NCBI GenBank assembly: GCA_950097015.1
Contig: CATNEN010000007.1
Span: forward strand, 186,001-250,000
Length of the DNA: 64,000 nucleotides
Source of the DNA: Macrostomum hystrix
Taxonomy: Eukaryota > Platyhelminthes > Macrostomidae
Reading direction: 5' to 3'
The translations under genes were made by a program, and so were the position numbers. Below the pieces are notes generated by a model that worked only from the letters and a program-made list of their open reading frames with translations, had not been told where the DNA came from and ran no database searches. The number at the start of each line of letters is the position of its first letter. Position 1 is the first letter of the stretch. Shown one piece after another: positions 58,601 through 62,759 of this stretch.

Positions 58601-60078
58601 CTTCCTAATTATTCGAGGCAATAACCTCTGACTCAATAAAGAGCTCAAGAGATATGACCAACACAAATACCAGAGACTGTGGATAACCAACACAAATACC
58701 AGAGACAGTGGATGACCAACACAAATACCAGAGACAGTGGATGACCAACACAAATACCAGAGACAGTGGATGACCAACACAAATACCAGAGACAGTGGAT
58801 GACCAACACAAATACCAGAGACAGTGGATGACCAACACAAATACCAGAGACAGTGGATGACCAACACAAATACCAGAGACAGTGGATGACCAACACAAAT
58901 ACCAGAGACAGTGGATGACCAACACAAATACCAGAGACAGTGGATGACCAACGCAAATACCAGAGACTGTGGATAACCAACGCAAATACCAGAGACAGTG
59001 GATGACCAACACAAATACCAGAGACAGTGGATAACCAACACAAATACCAGAGACAGTGGATGACCAACACAAATACCAGAGACAGTGGATGACCAACACA
59101 AATACAGAGACAGTGGATAACCAACACAAATACCAGAGACAGTGGATGACCAACACAAATACCAGAGACAGTGGATAACCAACACAAATACCAGAGACAG
59201 TGGATGACCAACACAAATACCAGAGACAGTGGATAACCAACACAAATACCAGAGACAGTGGATGACCAACACAAATACAGAGACAGTGGATGACCAACGC
59301 AAATACCAGAGACTGTGGATAACCAACACAAATACCAGAGACAGTGGATGACCAACACAAATACCAGAGACAGTGGATGACCAACACAAATACCAGAGAC
59401 AGTGGATGACCAACACAAATACCAGAGACTGTGGATGACCAACACAAATACCAGAGACAGTGGATGACCAACACAAATACCAGAGACAGTGGATGACCAA
59501 CACAAATACCAGAGACAGTGGATGACCAACACAAATACCAGAGACAGTGGATGACCAACACAAATACCAGAGACAGTGGGATGACCAACACAAATACCAG
59601 AGACAGTGGATGACCAACACAAATACCAGAGACAGTGGATGACCAACACAAATACCAGAGACAGTGGATGACCAACACAAATACCAGAGACAGTGGATGA
59701 CCAACACAAATACCAGAGACAGTGGATGACCAACACAAATACCAGAGACAGTGGATGACCAACACAAATACCAGAGACAGTGGATGACCAACACAAATAC
59801 CAGAGACTGTGGATGACCAACACAAATACCAGAGACACCCAGAAATATTAAGAACAAAATATTTACGCACAATGCGGCAAAGGATATGGCCATGTGATGG
59901 CGCGCAGGCACCAGGATCTGACAGGATGTCGCTGATGCAGGAACCTCAGTACAACCGGGTAGAAGCCCTGGTAGAGCAGCTCGCTTTCTGCTGTCACCTC
60001 CACTTCGGGCGTCAGTTGCATCTGTGGCGACGCCTTCTGGTCTTGCTGCTGTTGTACAATGCCGCTGTCGCTCAGCAT
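19993..60078 (-). CDS. Cav3 (CACNA1G/H/I-like): Low-voltage-activated (T-type, Cav3) calcium channel alpha1 subunit gene, about 29 exons
   Basis: Pore-forming plasma-membrane subunit that admits Ca2+ near resting potential. About 1880 codons were traced, with exon phases consistent from exon 2 to the stop. Four domains of six helices are visible. Filter residues are Glu (SLESW), Glu (TQEDW), Asp (SKDGW) and Asp (TGDNW), the E-E-D-D pattern of Cav3. The I-II linker keeps SCY followed by basic helices, as in the gating brake, and no beta-subunit AID motif was seen. The II-III linker has [11 protein letters not shown], a T-type signature. The C-tail after IVS6 is only about 87 aa, against several hundred in vertebrates. 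The exon 1/exon 2 junction, across about 12 kb of repeats, is unresolved. The gene is transcribed toward the SRCIN1-like gene. Confidence 0.97.
20163..20798 (+). repeat. 12-bp minisatellite (GTCAGTAGATGT), degenerating rightward
   Basis: Nearly perfect to about 20500, then diverged units (cagtttgatgtgt). It fills the intron between Cav3 exons 28 and 29, starting about 30 bp from one exon and ending about 15 bp from the other. Confidence 0.97.
20814..20933 (-). CDS. Cav3 (CACNA1G/H/I-like): Cav3 exon 28: charged C-terminal helix
   Basis: Acceptor tcggccccag| and donor AAAGAG|gtgagc. It encodes [20 protein letters not shown] and an Arg/Glu-rich helix, equivalent to the charged segment right after IVS6 in Cav3. 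Confidence 0.93.
21072..21895 (+). repeat. 18-19-bp minisatellite (ACTCTACCMTTGTACACC)
   Basis: About 44 units with attg/cttg and tcca/taca variants in a recurring order, i.e. a higher-order pattern. Located in the intron between Cav3 exons 27 and 28. Confidence 0.97.
21957..22234 (-). CDS. Cav3 (CACNA1G/H/I-like): Cav3 exon 27: domain IV filter and S6
   Basis: The acceptor is ttggtttcag| and the donor is CTGGAG|gtaagt. It encodes [36 protein letters not shown], a P-S6 loop with four Cys, and [16 protein letters not shown]. The filter Asp is in TGDNW. This is the clearest T-type-specific stretch in the window. Confidence 0.98.
22349..22498 (-). CDS. Cav3 (CACNA1G/H/I-like): Cav3 exon 26: domain IV S4-S5 and S5
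   Basis: Acceptor cacgtccag| and donor CGACTGG|gtgagt. It encodes [20 protein letters not shown] and [20 protein letters not shown]. The 114 bp intron on its 3' side also happens to be open in frame. Confidence 0.96.
22583..22713 (-). CDS. Cav3 (CACNA1G/H/I-like): Cav3 exon 25: domain IV S3-S4
   Basis: Acceptor cctgttacag| and donor GCTAGAG|gtgaga. It encodes [20 protein letters not shown] and [17 protein letters not shown], the domain IV voltage sensor. Confidence 0.95.
22809..22918 (-). CDS. Cav3 (CACNA1G/H/I-like): Cav3 exon 24: domain IV S2
   Basis: Acceptor aaatttcag| and donor AAGGACAG|gtgaca. It encodes [36 protein letters not shown]. Confidence 0.95.
22972..23464 (+). repeat. 21-bp minisatellite, about 23 units
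   Basis: The unit is CCTTCATTCCAACTTTCCCA plus C. Located between Cav3 exons 23 and 24, within 12 bp of the exon 23 donor. Confidence 0.97.
23476..23627 (-). CDS. Cav3 (CACNA1G/H/I-like): Cav3 exon 23: III-IV linker end and domain IV S1
   Basis: Acceptor attccacgcag| and donor CCTCCG|gtgcga. It encodes [20 protein letters not shown] and [21 protein letters not shown] minisatellite starts about 12 bp after the donor. Confidence 0.95.
23800..24440 (+). repeat. 14-bp array (CCTGAACCYCTAAA), partly telomere-like
   Basis: Units alternate ctaaa, cttaa and caaaa. Some units contain CCCTAAACC. Degenerate copies extend left to about 23680. Intron between Cav3 exons 22 and 23. Confidence 0.95.
24436..24500 (+). 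other. tRNA-like relic
   Basis: cttagtggttagtggttttg resembles an A box, and gaatcgtcgaatatccc weakly resembles a B box about 40 bp later. Probably a decayed SINE head. Confidence 0.3.
24680..24962 (-). CDS. Cav3 (CACNA1G/H/I-like): Cav3 exon 22: domain III filter, S6 and basic III-IV linker
   Basis: Acceptor gctcccgcag| and donor AAGCGAC|gtgagt. It encodes [39 protein letters not shown] and an Arg/Lys-rich helix ([20 protein letters not shown]). The filter Asp is in SKDGW. Confidence 0.97.
25247..25756 (-). CDS. Cav3 (CACNA1G/H/I-like): Cav3 exon 21: domain III S2-S5 and turret
   Basis: The acceptor is cttcactag| and the donor is GGCCAG|gtaatc, 170 codons. It contains [80 protein letters not shown] and a turret ending YNFDNLGQ. 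This is the largest channel exon after exon 7. Confidence 0.97.
25853..25976 (-). CDS. Cav3 (CACNA1G/H/I-like): Cav3 exon 20: domain III S1
   Basis: Acceptor gtcccgcag| and donor AGCATT|gtgagg. It encodes [20 protein letters not shown] and [20 protein letters not shown]. Confidence 0.96.
25977..26528. other. Intron between Cav3 exons 19 and 20
   Basis: Near 25990-26135 there are about three copies of a roughly 55 bp unit starting ggtgggcttagtcgtggcca and containing ctgaatggatgtacattggt. The rest is unique. Confidence 0.75.
26529..26602 (-). CDS. Cav3 (CACNA1G/H/I-like): Cav3 exon 19: end of II-III linker before IIIS1
   Basis: Acceptor tgaattacag| and donor AATCC|gtgagt. It encodes [20 protein letters not shown], then GPDN, matching the W...YLF-P-NRFR approach to domain III. 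Confidence 0.9.
26640..27290 (+). repeat. 52-bp purine-rich composite minisatellite
   Basis: The repeat period is 52 bp (for example aatgacagag at 26751 and 26803), made of gagagtga/gacagaga sub-units. Intron between Cav3 exons 18 and 19. Confidence 0.9.
27352..27682 (-). CDS. Cav3 (CACNA1G/H/I-like): Cav3 exon 18 (approximate): II-III linker, Ala/Ser-rich
   Basis: A long open frame without a Met reads [51 protein letters not shown] and [14 protein letters not shown]. The donor is CCTCC|gtcagt, which gives phase 0 into exon 19. The acceptor is tentative: gacatcag| fits the phase of exon 17, and ctcag| at 27744 is an alternative. Confidence 0.6.
27763..28572 (+). repeat. 20-bp minisatellite (GAGAGACAGTAGGAGAGGAT), about 40 units
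   Basis: tggg/tagg and gaag/gagg variants recur in order. It fills the intron between Cav3 exons 17 and 18, ending about 40 bp from exon 17. Confidence 0.98.
28614..28702 (-). CDS. Cav3 (CACNA1G/H/I-like): Cav3 exon 17: II-III linker, Ser-rich
   Basis: Acceptor tttctggcag| and donor TTATG|gtgagg. In the phase given by exon 16 it reads [20 protein letters not shown] and a Gly-rich end. The alternative donor GCAG|gtggcg cannot be excluded. Confidence 0.65.
28768..29048 (-). CDS. Cav3 (CACNA1G/H/I-like): Cav3 exon 16: II-III linker with T-type signature and poly-Gln
   Basis: Acceptor aaaatcgatag| and donor CTTCCG|gtaaat. A Lys/Gln-rich start leads to [20 protein letters not shown], close to the LYLDP-GELVPPIITHTAATP-like motif of vertebrate T-type channels. 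About 12 Gln and a Ser-rich end follow. Confidence 0.88.
29049..29514. other. Intron between Cav3 exons 15 and 16
   Basis: AT-rich, with a short (GTTT)n run at about 29270-29315. Nothing else supported. Confidence 0.7.
29515..29620 (-). CDS. Cav3 (CACNA1G/H/I-like): Cav3 exon 15: II-III linker, acidic/Cys
   Basis: Acceptor caatcccag| and donor TCCGATG|gtaaac (phase 1). It encodes [20 protein letters not shown], then [15 protein letters not shown]. Identified by splice sites and phase. The linker itself is not conserved. Confidence 0.75.
29690..30090 (+). repeat. Degenerate 17-bp AT-rich array (ATTTTAACAAATCTCTG)
   Basis: About 23 diverged units of aacaaatctc(t/a)gatttt type, so older than the other arrays. 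Intron between Cav3 exons 14 and 15. Confidence 0.85.
30091..31602. other. Unique AT-rich intron sequence between Cav3 exons 14 and 15
   Basis: No gene, array or element recognised. Confidence 0.6.
31603..31758 (-). CDS. Cav3 (CACNA1G/H/I-like): Cav3 exon 14: domain II filter and S6
   Basis: Acceptor aatgtacag| and donor AGCGAG|gtgagt. It encodes [20 protein letters not shown] and [20 protein letters not shown]. The filter Glu is in TQEDW. Confidence 0.96.
31805..31880 (-). mobile_element. tRNA-like SINE head
   Basis: On the minus strand tagcctagttattgg fits a Pol III A box and gggagttcgaatattcg fits a B box, about 35 bp apart. No SINE body is obvious next to it. Intron between Cav3 exons 13 and 14. 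Confidence 0.5.
31898..32051 (-). CDS. Cav3 (CACNA1G/H/I-like): Cav3 exon 13: domain II Cys-rich turret (S5-P)
   Basis: The acceptor is atcccgcag| and the donor is a weak TTTCAG|gtctat. It encodes [16 protein letters not shown], then a turret with five Cys in about 22 residues, then [14 protein letters not shown]. In the snail Lymnaea the exon at this position (exon 12) is alternatively spliced and alters Na+ versus Ca2+ permeation (established knowledge). No second version was seen nearby. Confidence 0.95.
32052..32720. other. AT-rich intron between Cav3 exons 12 and 13
   Basis: Checked for a second version of the Cys-rich turret exon. None was seen. No repeats. Confidence 0.65.
32721..32906 (-). 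CDS. Cav3 (CACNA1G/H/I-like): Cav3 exon 12: domain II S4-S5
   Basis: Acceptor ctccggccag| and donor TTTTTAG|gtttgc. It encodes [40 protein letters not shown]: the S4 voltage sensor, the linker and S5. Confidence 0.95.
   Translation of the reverse strand, partial: HLRADSGRQQRPVGAADFPPAADSQAGPLPARPAAAAVCDAQDNGQCGHILCSTGAIHLHF
33064..34460 (+). repeat. 20-bp minisatellite (GTCATTGCTCTGTCTAACAG), about 70 units
   Basis: Exact 20 bp register for 1.4 kb with very few changes. Variants are ttcattgctc and gccactcatc. The minus strand reads ctgttagacaga, the core of the 14.4-15.6 kb array. Intron between Cav3 exons 11 and 12. Confidence 0.99.
34572..34606 (+). repeat. (ATC)n microsatellite
   Basis: About 12 uninterrupted triplets. 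Confidence 0.95.
34695..34837 (-). CDS. Cav3 (CACNA1G/H/I-like): Cav3 exon 11: domain II S2-S3
   Basis: Acceptor agccgccgcag| and donor ATACTTAG|gtgatt. It encodes [32 protein letters not shown] and [12 protein letters not shown]. It sits between a 20-bp-unit and a 35-bp-unit array. Confidence 0.95.
34846..35742 (+). repeat. 35-bp minisatellite, about 25 units
   Basis: The unit contains gggttgaaatcagtgatgat and agattaattggctgt. gactgt, ggttgt and tttatt variants occur. It starts about 10 bp from Cav3 exon 11. Confidence 0.98.
35743..35855 (-). mobile_element. SINE 3' fragment
   Basis: gctgactcctgagcacacac and aggcaattctgcccat match the body of the SINE at 47641-47973 in the same (minus) orientation. 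The tRNA-like head is missing. Confidence 0.75.
35856..36165. other. Unique sequence next to Cav3 exon 10
   Basis: Contains ggggttcgattaccg (B-box-like, near 35882) and a 12 bp palindrome agtccatggact near 35980 that recurs at about 25082 and 40470. No gene. Confidence 0.5.
36166..36296 (-). CDS. Cav3 (CACNA1G/H/I-like): Cav3 exon 10: domain II S1
   Basis: Acceptor ttctcgtctag| and donor GATCAG|gtgcga. It encodes [20 protein letters not shown] and [20 protein letters not shown], the IIS1 helix of Cav3. Confidence 0.95.
36370..36905 (+). repeat. (TCAA)n-derived array (CAATCAATCAAGTCAATCAA)
   Basis: Interrupted tetranucleotide with a recurring caagtcaatcaatgaatta unit. It ends about 30 bp before the 9-nt microexon. 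Confidence 0.95.
36933..36941 (-). CDS. Cav3 (CACNA1G/H/I-like): Cav3 candidate 9-nt microexon (Asp-Glu-Asn), exon 9
   Basis: On the minus strand ATGAAAATG is bounded by a good acceptor (ttttgcag|) and a good donor (|gtgagt). In the phase set by its neighbours it inserts Asp-Glu-Asn between DLA and ALLEVF. Skipping it also keeps the frame. It may be an alternatively used microexon. There is no transcript evidence. Confidence 0.55.
37060..37161 (-). CDS. Cav3 (CACNA1G/H/I-like): Cav3 exon 8: I-II linker
   Basis: Acceptor attcagcag| (or ttcag|, adding three bases) and donor CTGGCAG|gtgaga. Only the frame reading [14 protein letters not shown], then a Gly/Ala/Cys stretch ending CCDLA, keeps phase with both neighbours. 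Confidence 0.8.
37236..37790 (+). repeat. 30-bp minisatellite, about 18 units
   Basis: The unit contains ccctgaagtcccactaatcc and tcaaatcagt. A tttgaaatcccgc variant alternates regularly. Intron between Cav3 exons 7 and 8. Confidence 0.97.
37791..38803. other. Unique intron sequence between Cav3 exons 7 and 8
   Basis: Short open frames on both strands (38244-38763) lack splice or homology support. No gene called. Confidence 0.55.
38804..39300 (+). repeat. 17-bp minisatellite (ACAACCCATCACCCTAG), about 28 units
   Basis: catt/cacc/catc variants. It ends about 40 bp from the Cav3 exon 7 donor. Confidence 0.97.
39340..40000 (-). CDS. Cav3 (CACNA1G/H/I-like): Cav3 exon 7: end of IS6, gating brake, I-II linker
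   Basis: The acceptor is atcgctgccag| and the donor is TGTTGGG|gtaagg. It opens with [20 protein letters not shown], then [20 protein letters not shown]. The latter matches the helix-loop-helix gating brake of T-type channels, which holds them closed at rest. The remainder is Ser/Gly/Pro-rich linker with low conservation. A SINE lies about 25 bp beyond the acceptor. Confidence 0.93.
40027..40262 (+). mobile_element. tRNA-derived SINE, head truncated
   Basis: It shares gaggccgcattcatttgg, gcctgacgatgagaaagtca, gtgctcaggagtcagcg and gtgtcaccaaatgatgtgc with the copy at 47641-47973, in opposite orientation. It starts about 27 bp from the acceptor of Cav3 exon 7. Confidence 0.85.
40263..41134. 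other. Unique intron sequence between Cav3 exons 6 and 7
   Basis: Includes ggtccatggactgagcagctg near 40470, a short interspersed motif shared with about 35980. No gene. Confidence 0.5.
41135..41655 (+). repeat. 20-bp minisatellite (CATCCCACTGCCTCCCATCT), about 26 units
   Basis: Regular 20 bp register with actg(a/c)c and tcct variants. Intron between Cav3 exons 6 and 7. Confidence 0.98.
41769..41861 (-). CDS. Cav3 (CACNA1G/H/I-like): Cav3 exon 6: domain I selectivity filter and start of S6
   Basis: Acceptor aattacctcag| and donor ATTGTG|gtgagt, exactly 31 codons. It encodes [20 protein letters not shown] and [10 protein letters not shown]. The filter Glu is present. Flanking residues read SLES where vertebrate Cav3 has TLEG. 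Confidence 0.95.
41932..42320 (+). repeat. 16-bp minisatellite (GAGATAAGACACGGGT), about 23 units
   Basis: Pure in the right half and irregular (gagataagag insertions) in the left half. Intron between Cav3 exons 5 and 6. Confidence 0.95.
42321..43047. other. Unique intron sequence between Cav3 exons 5 and 6
   Basis: No gene or repeat recognised. Confidence 0.6.
43048..43620 (+). repeat. 75-bp tandem repeat, about 8 units
   Basis: Each unit contains gcagtgtgtatttgtctaa, aaatctgtcta, cctgaaatccgattggctgc and cgtagaaac. Two units have lost a few bases. Intron between Cav3 exons 5 and 6. Confidence 0.97.
43769..44090 (-). CDS. Cav3 (CACNA1G/H/I-like): Cav3 exon 5: domain I extracellular turret (S5-P)
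   Basis: The acceptor is taatcaag| and the donor is TTCCAG|gttagc. It contains [39 protein letters not shown] and [17 protein letters not shown]. Its several Cys residues and N-glycosylation-type sequons are expected for the large domain I loop of Cav3. Confidence 0.95.
44160..44362 (+). repeat. 20-bp minisatellite (GTGTGTCAGGACAGGCTGTG), about 10 units
   Basis: The first seven units are identical. Intron between Cav3 exons 4 and 5. Confidence 0.98.
44449..44620 (-). CDS. Cav3 (CACNA1G/H/I-like): Cav3 exon 4: domain I S4-S5 linker and S5
   Basis: Acceptor gcaatccag| and donor CATCCTGG|gtgagt. It encodes [39 protein letters not shown] and the start of the turret (NFTYPHP). A hexanucleotide array fills the intron on its 5' side. 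Confidence 0.95.
44651..45015 (+). repeat. Hexanucleotide (GCTACT)n, about 60 units
   Basis: Nearly perfect, with rare GCTGCT units. It creates spurious poly-Leu and Tyr-Cys frames. Intron between Cav3 exons 3 and 4. Confidence 0.99.
45080..45177 (-). CDS. Cav3 (CACNA1G/H/I-like): Cav3 exon 3: domain I S4 voltage sensor
   Basis: Acceptor ccacctcag| and donor ATTCCCA|gtgagt. It encodes [13 protein letters not shown] and [18 protein letters not shown], with regularly spaced Arg in the S4 pattern. Confidence 0.95.
45243..45800 (+). repeat. 30-bp minisatellite, about 18 units
   Basis: The unit contains gatgaagggaggcattggag and aggacgggca. aaggaagggg alternates. Intron between Cav3 exons 2 and 3, about 65 bp from exon 3. 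Confidence 0.98.
45801..46377. other. Unique intron sequence between Cav3 exons 2 and 3
   Basis: No gene supported. GC-richer than its surroundings at 46150-46290. Confidence 0.55.
46378..47100 (+). repeat. Variable 18-26-bp array (GGATTATGGGAACAGGTGAGT)
   Basis: About 33 units, many containing the splice-donor-like caggtgagt on the plus strand (antisense to the channel gene). It ends about 85 bp from Cav3 exon 2. Confidence 0.95.
47186..47508 (-). CDS. Cav3 (CACNA1G/H/I-like): Cav3 exon 2: domain I S1-S3
   Basis: It encodes [45 protein letters not shown] and [15 protein letters not shown], the IS1-IS3 helices. The donor is GCTGG|gtgagt. The upstream edge is uncertain: the frame opens after a TAG about 20 bp above the given end, and several weak AG acceptors are possible. 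Confidence 0.9.
47641..47973 (-). mobile_element. Full-length tRNA-derived SINE
   Basis: On the minus strand it starts with a tRNA-like head: ggggctggtggcagagcggt (A box tggcagagcgg), then about 40 bp later gagctcgattcc (B box). The body contains gcctgacg-like and gaaagtcagggcagatgtac, tgctcaggagtcagcg and gtgtcaccaaatgatgta. The 3' end shares tgcccgcagc with the 63272-63625 copy. It lies in the intron between Cav3 exons 1 and 2. Confidence 0.88.
47985..48500 (+). repeat. 18-19-bp minisatellite (GATCAGAGAATGGGATGSG)
   Basis: About 27 units, with an 18 bp variant lacking one G. It begins at the SINE head. Intron between Cav3 exons 1 and 2. Confidence 0.97.
48501..49339. other. Unique intron sequence between Cav3 exons 1 and 2
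   Basis: Several overlapping open frames (48650-49075) without splice or homology support. No gene called. Confidence 0.5.
49340..50140 (+). repeat. Polypyrimidine array (CTTTCTTCCCTTTCC-type), about 800 bp
   Basis: CT-only except for an occasional cgtccc. Blocks such as ctttcttccccttctctttc with gtccc repeat in order (higher-order copies). Intron between Cav3 exons 1 and 2. Confidence 0.97.
50141..50469. other. Unique AT-rich spacer between arrays
   Basis: Nothing recognised. Confidence 0.6.
50470..51022 (+). repeat. 24-bp minisatellite, about 23 units
   Basis: The unit is gattctagctacggttcctg plus ctgc/cttc/atac. A block containing gattctacgagctagctacg occurs twice, 200 bp apart, marking an internal duplication. 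Intron between Cav3 exons 1 and 2. Confidence 0.96.
51023..51385. other. Unique spacer between arrays
   Basis: Nothing recognised. Confidence 0.6.
51386..51955 (+). repeat. 14-bp minisatellite (CTATCCTTCTCYYC), about 40 units
   Basis: Regular 14 bp register with tctccc/tcctcc alternation. Intron between Cav3 exons 1 and 2. Confidence 0.97.
51956..52667. other. Unique spacer between arrays
   Basis: No gene supported. C-rich runs at 52310-52330 and 52560-52575. Confidence 0.55.
52668..53970 (+). repeat. 38-bp minisatellite, about 34 units
   Basis: The unit contains tctcaccctgtcattctcta and ctagtctcatccgtctaa. It has two main half-unit variants (ctagtctcatccgt and ctattctcactcgt). Intron between Cav3 exons 1 and 2. 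Confidence 0.97.
54178..54383 (+). repeat. 11-bp minisatellite (AATCACCGTGC), about 18 identical units
   Basis: All internal units are identical, so it is probably recently expanded or homogenised. Confidence 0.99.
54384..55194. other. Unique spacer between arrays
   Basis: No gene supported. gcgcgcgcgcc at about 54784. Confidence 0.55.
55195..57685 (+). repeat. 2.5-kb array of CTAATCTCACTCACTCACTC units with higher-order structure
   Basis: Variable-length units (16-28 bp) differ in the number of cact/cgct repeats. The marker cgataatatctctcac appears at about 55577 and 55681, and again at about 56039 and 56143, a shift of 462 bp. Another block is repeated with a shift of about 427 bp (about 56564 and 56990). 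This is the largest array in the window. Intron between Cav3 exons 1 and 2. Confidence 0.96.
57686..58647. other. Unique intron sequence upstream of the 29-bp array
   Basis: No gene supported. Confidence 0.55.
58648..59838 (+). repeat. 29-bp minisatellite, about 41 units
   Basis: The unit contains ccaacacaaataccagagac and agtggatga. cgcaaa, gactgtgg and gataa variants recur. It ends about 30 bp from the Cav3 exon 1 donor. It produces long spurious minus-strand frames in all phases, because 29 is not a multiple of three and no stop occurs in the unit. Confidence 0.99.
59867..60078 (-). CDS. Cav3 (CACNA1G/H/I-like): Cav3 exon 1: start codon and N-terminus
   Basis: ATG lies at 60078-60076. The protein starts [12 protein letters not shown], then [16 protein letters not shown] and [12 protein letters not shown], which fits the Cav3 N-terminal signature (P-x-x-F-x-L...RP-x-SWC). 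The likely donor is TGTGC|gtaaat. No clean matching acceptor was found at exon 2, so the last about 10 residues are uncertain. The reading frame is also open upstream of the ATG. The exon ends about 30 bp from a 1.2 kb minisatellite. Confidence 0.8.
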
Positions 60079-61183
60079 TTCTAATCCGGTCCGCGCAACT
60101 CTACTCGTTCGAGTTTTCTAAACGAAAGCGTTTCTGCCTTCCACCATTCGCTTGTAACATTCTCAGCAGCCAGATAATAGTTTGATGACTACTGGAGTGA
60201 AAGCTGAGAACTGAGGCACCCGGTAACTGAGGGCCGCGATTCCGCTAAGACTGATACCAGAAAGCGTTTAAAAAATCGGCAGCATTTCACGGGAGAGCGC
60301 ACTGTGTTGCTTGTCGCTACGAACGATGCTACAAATGGAAAAGAGCGATGAGAGGCAGAAAGGTGGGCCAAAAAAAGCGACAAAATTTGGGTCTGCAGCC
60401 TAGAGAAGGAGGACGCGCGGTTGTAGAGGTGGGGCTGCCGGAGCGCCCGCTCTGTTGAGTCGGACTCTTCCCTCGGAAAAAAAACGTAATAAGGGGTTGA
60501 GCAGCCGCGGGCTCGTTATTGGATGCCCGCTGCAGCCAAGGTATTGCTGAGCTCGCAGCAGTGTTTGTGTCTGCGCGAGACGGAGACGACAGGGGGGAGC
60601 GAGAGAGCGAGAGGCAGAGAAAGTGAGTGAGCCTCCTGAGGCCCAGGCAGCGGTGGAGCCTCCTTAACGCAGCTTCTTCCACACCGGAGGATTTTTGGGG
60701 GTGGATTATAATGCATTTTTTGCTTCTGCATTTTAAAGCGAAGGCTGGGGAACAAGGGGAGACAGAAAGAGAAAGAGAGCGGTGGGGAGCTGACAGACAG
60801 AAAGGTCGTCCGGCTCAACAAGGTCCCCATCGTTTCAGCCAATCCCGACTCGCGGACAACCGAGCAGGCGAAAATCCTTCTTCCCAATCCCATCTCCTCG
60901 CTGATTTACCTTCTATAGCAGCTATTTCTTCCCATCCTGCAGCAATGTTTTTGCATTTCACCCCAATTTGAGCGCATGCTGCGAGTTGAAATATCAGCAG
61001 CCTAATAATAACGTGCGCGGGCTGCAGCAACGACCACCACATGTGGCTGAGTAGTCCAATGAAGCTGCTTCAACTGGGTGAAGCCCGTTGGAGGTGGCAA
61101 TTAGACTGCAAATGCCGCTGCACCTGATGCCTACAGGCCGGCTTAGAACAAAACCGAGCTCCGCTGATGCTGATCTCACTGCA
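60079..61183. other. 5' flank of the Cav3 gene
   Basis: GC-rich in parts. It should hold the promoter and 5' UTR if exon 1 is the true first exon. No TATA box, start site or other gene could be supported. Confidence 0.5.
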
Positions 61184-61292
61184 TGGTGTCTCATCTCTCT
61201 GGTGTCTCATCTCTCTGGTGTCTCATCTCTCTGGTGTCTCATCTCTCTGGTGTCTCATCTCTCTGGTGTCTCATCTCTCTGGTGTTTCATTT
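61184..61292 (+). repeat. 16-bp minisatellite (TCTCTCTGGTGTCTCA), about 7 units
   Basis: Same unit and orientation as the array inside the hAT-like element at 16.8-17.5 kb. No hAT ends flank it here. Confidence 0.97.
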
Positions 61293-61297
61293 TTTCT

Positions 61298-61388
61298 CAG
61301 TGAGATTTTCAGTGAGATTCTCTCAGTGAGATTTTCAGTGAGATTCTCTCAGTGAGATTTTCAGTGAGATTCTCTCAGTGAGATTTGC
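61298..61388 (+). repeat. 26-bp repeat (TCAGTGAGATTTTCAGTGAG-type), about 3.5 units
   Basis: Two alternating 12-14 bp half-units, ctcagtgagatt and ttcagtgagatt. Confidence 0.95.
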
Positions 61389-61829
61389 ATTATTTCATTT
61401 TGTCTAAAGTACATAAATGCTGAAAGTTTTTGTTTTACATCTGTCAATGCATCTATATTTCTAGAATTAACAAGTTTACAGATAACAATAAACGATCTAC
61501 TACGATTTCGATTACCCTCTGATGTTAGCGTGACAATTGCCTGCGCACAACTGCCTGCGCGACAACCGACTGCGGCGACGACAACTGACTGCTGCGCTTT
61601 GTTCCTATATTTACGTAGAAAAAAATGAAATGTAAAATACCAAAGAAACAAATTAACCTAACCATTTTTGTGAACAGCTAGAGTTGTTAAAAGGGATCAG
61701 GGGCCGGATTCATGAACTTCAGGTGTAGTGTCGGCATGTTTATTATATAATGCGTATATTTCTACTTTAAGTAACTTATTCGCGCACGTCAATATTAATG
61801 AATTATTATAATGTATGTTATAGGTTAGT

Positions 61830-62725
61830 TGTTAGTACATGCACGCCCCGGTCAGGCCTACGCACGCGACCGGCCGGTCACCCTGCTCTGCAGCCAAGGC
61901 ATCGGACCAACCCCGGTCTGGTGAGCCCAGCCAATAGGAAGACGGCTAGCCAATCTGACACGACCCTACTTAAGCACGACACCCGGGCCGGGCCAATCAG
62001 CGGCCAGTTCATTAACCGGCAGGGTCGACCTGGCAGTGGAACAAGCGGCCCGGCCGGCACCAGGCTTTGATAGGGGCTGGGGCGGGCGTTTGACTATATA
62101 ACTGACTATTGCGTTGTGAAGGCGTTGTATCTTTTTCGTTGTATCGTTGTCTTCCTTCTCTTTTCCGTGTTGCTACGCATAGTAATAGATACCGGGACAG
62201 GTAAACCGGTCCAACCAGCTAGTCGAAAAAAACCCCACACTCAATCCAACGTCAGTAAGTAGCTTGCGCTGAGCTCGGCACGTCTGGCCAACTGCTGACG
62301 GAGTGTTAGACAGGGATTGGCAAGCATGGAAGTACTCTCCATATCGCCGACAATCATCGGTGGGACGTCGTCGAATTGACATTTGGTGTGGCACGATAGA
62401 ACTATCGTTGTGCCATAGTGCGGAAGTGCTTGCTGGTCGCCTCGGTTTCAGACTAGGGACTTTGGGTTCTAACTAGGGACTATAACGAGGCCCACGGGTT
62501 CGTGTTATTGGGCCTCGTTATTTATCTTGTTTTATAGGGACTATCTGGTTTCTTGTCTAGGAGTTATTTGTGTAAATTGTCGCGTTATTTTCGTGAGTTC
62601 TTGTTATTGTCCAGAGCATTATCGAGTAGAGTTCGCGTGTTGTTCTTGTGTTGTGGATATCGAGATTTTGTTAAGTAAATTACCAGTGCGAATTACGAAT
62701 TGAATATTAAATTGAATTAAGTACA
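61830..62725 (+). promoter_or_regulatory. GC-rich promoter-like or LTR-like segment
   Basis: Three CCAAT motifs (gccaatagg near 61930, gccaatctg near 61950, gccaatcag near 61993) precede a TATA-like ctatataac near 62094. Bounds tgttag...gtaca and a following tggcaggg could be LTR ends and a primer-binding site, but no second LTR or gag/pol sequence is present. Confidence 0.3.
62482..62521. other. 12-bp perfect inverted repeat (hairpin)
   Basis: ATAACGAGGCCC and GGGCCTCGTTAT with a 16-base loop. Confidence 0.85.
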
Positions 62726-62728
62726 GTA

Positions 62729-62759
62729 CCTGGCAGGGAATGTAAAGAGCGCTGCCAGG
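62729..62759. other. 8-bp perfect inverted repeat (hairpin)
   Basis: CCTGGCAG and CTGCCAGG with a 15-base loop. Confidence 0.8.

Noticed and set aside
58394-59911. Long minus-strand frames (up to 505 codons) over the 29-bp array
   Set aside because: The unit has no stop in these phases, so all three frames stay open and encode the same repeating peptide. Pure array artefact in a Cav3 intron.
62173-62394. 73-codon minus-strand frame in the promoter-like block
   Set aside because: No homology or context. Probably chance.
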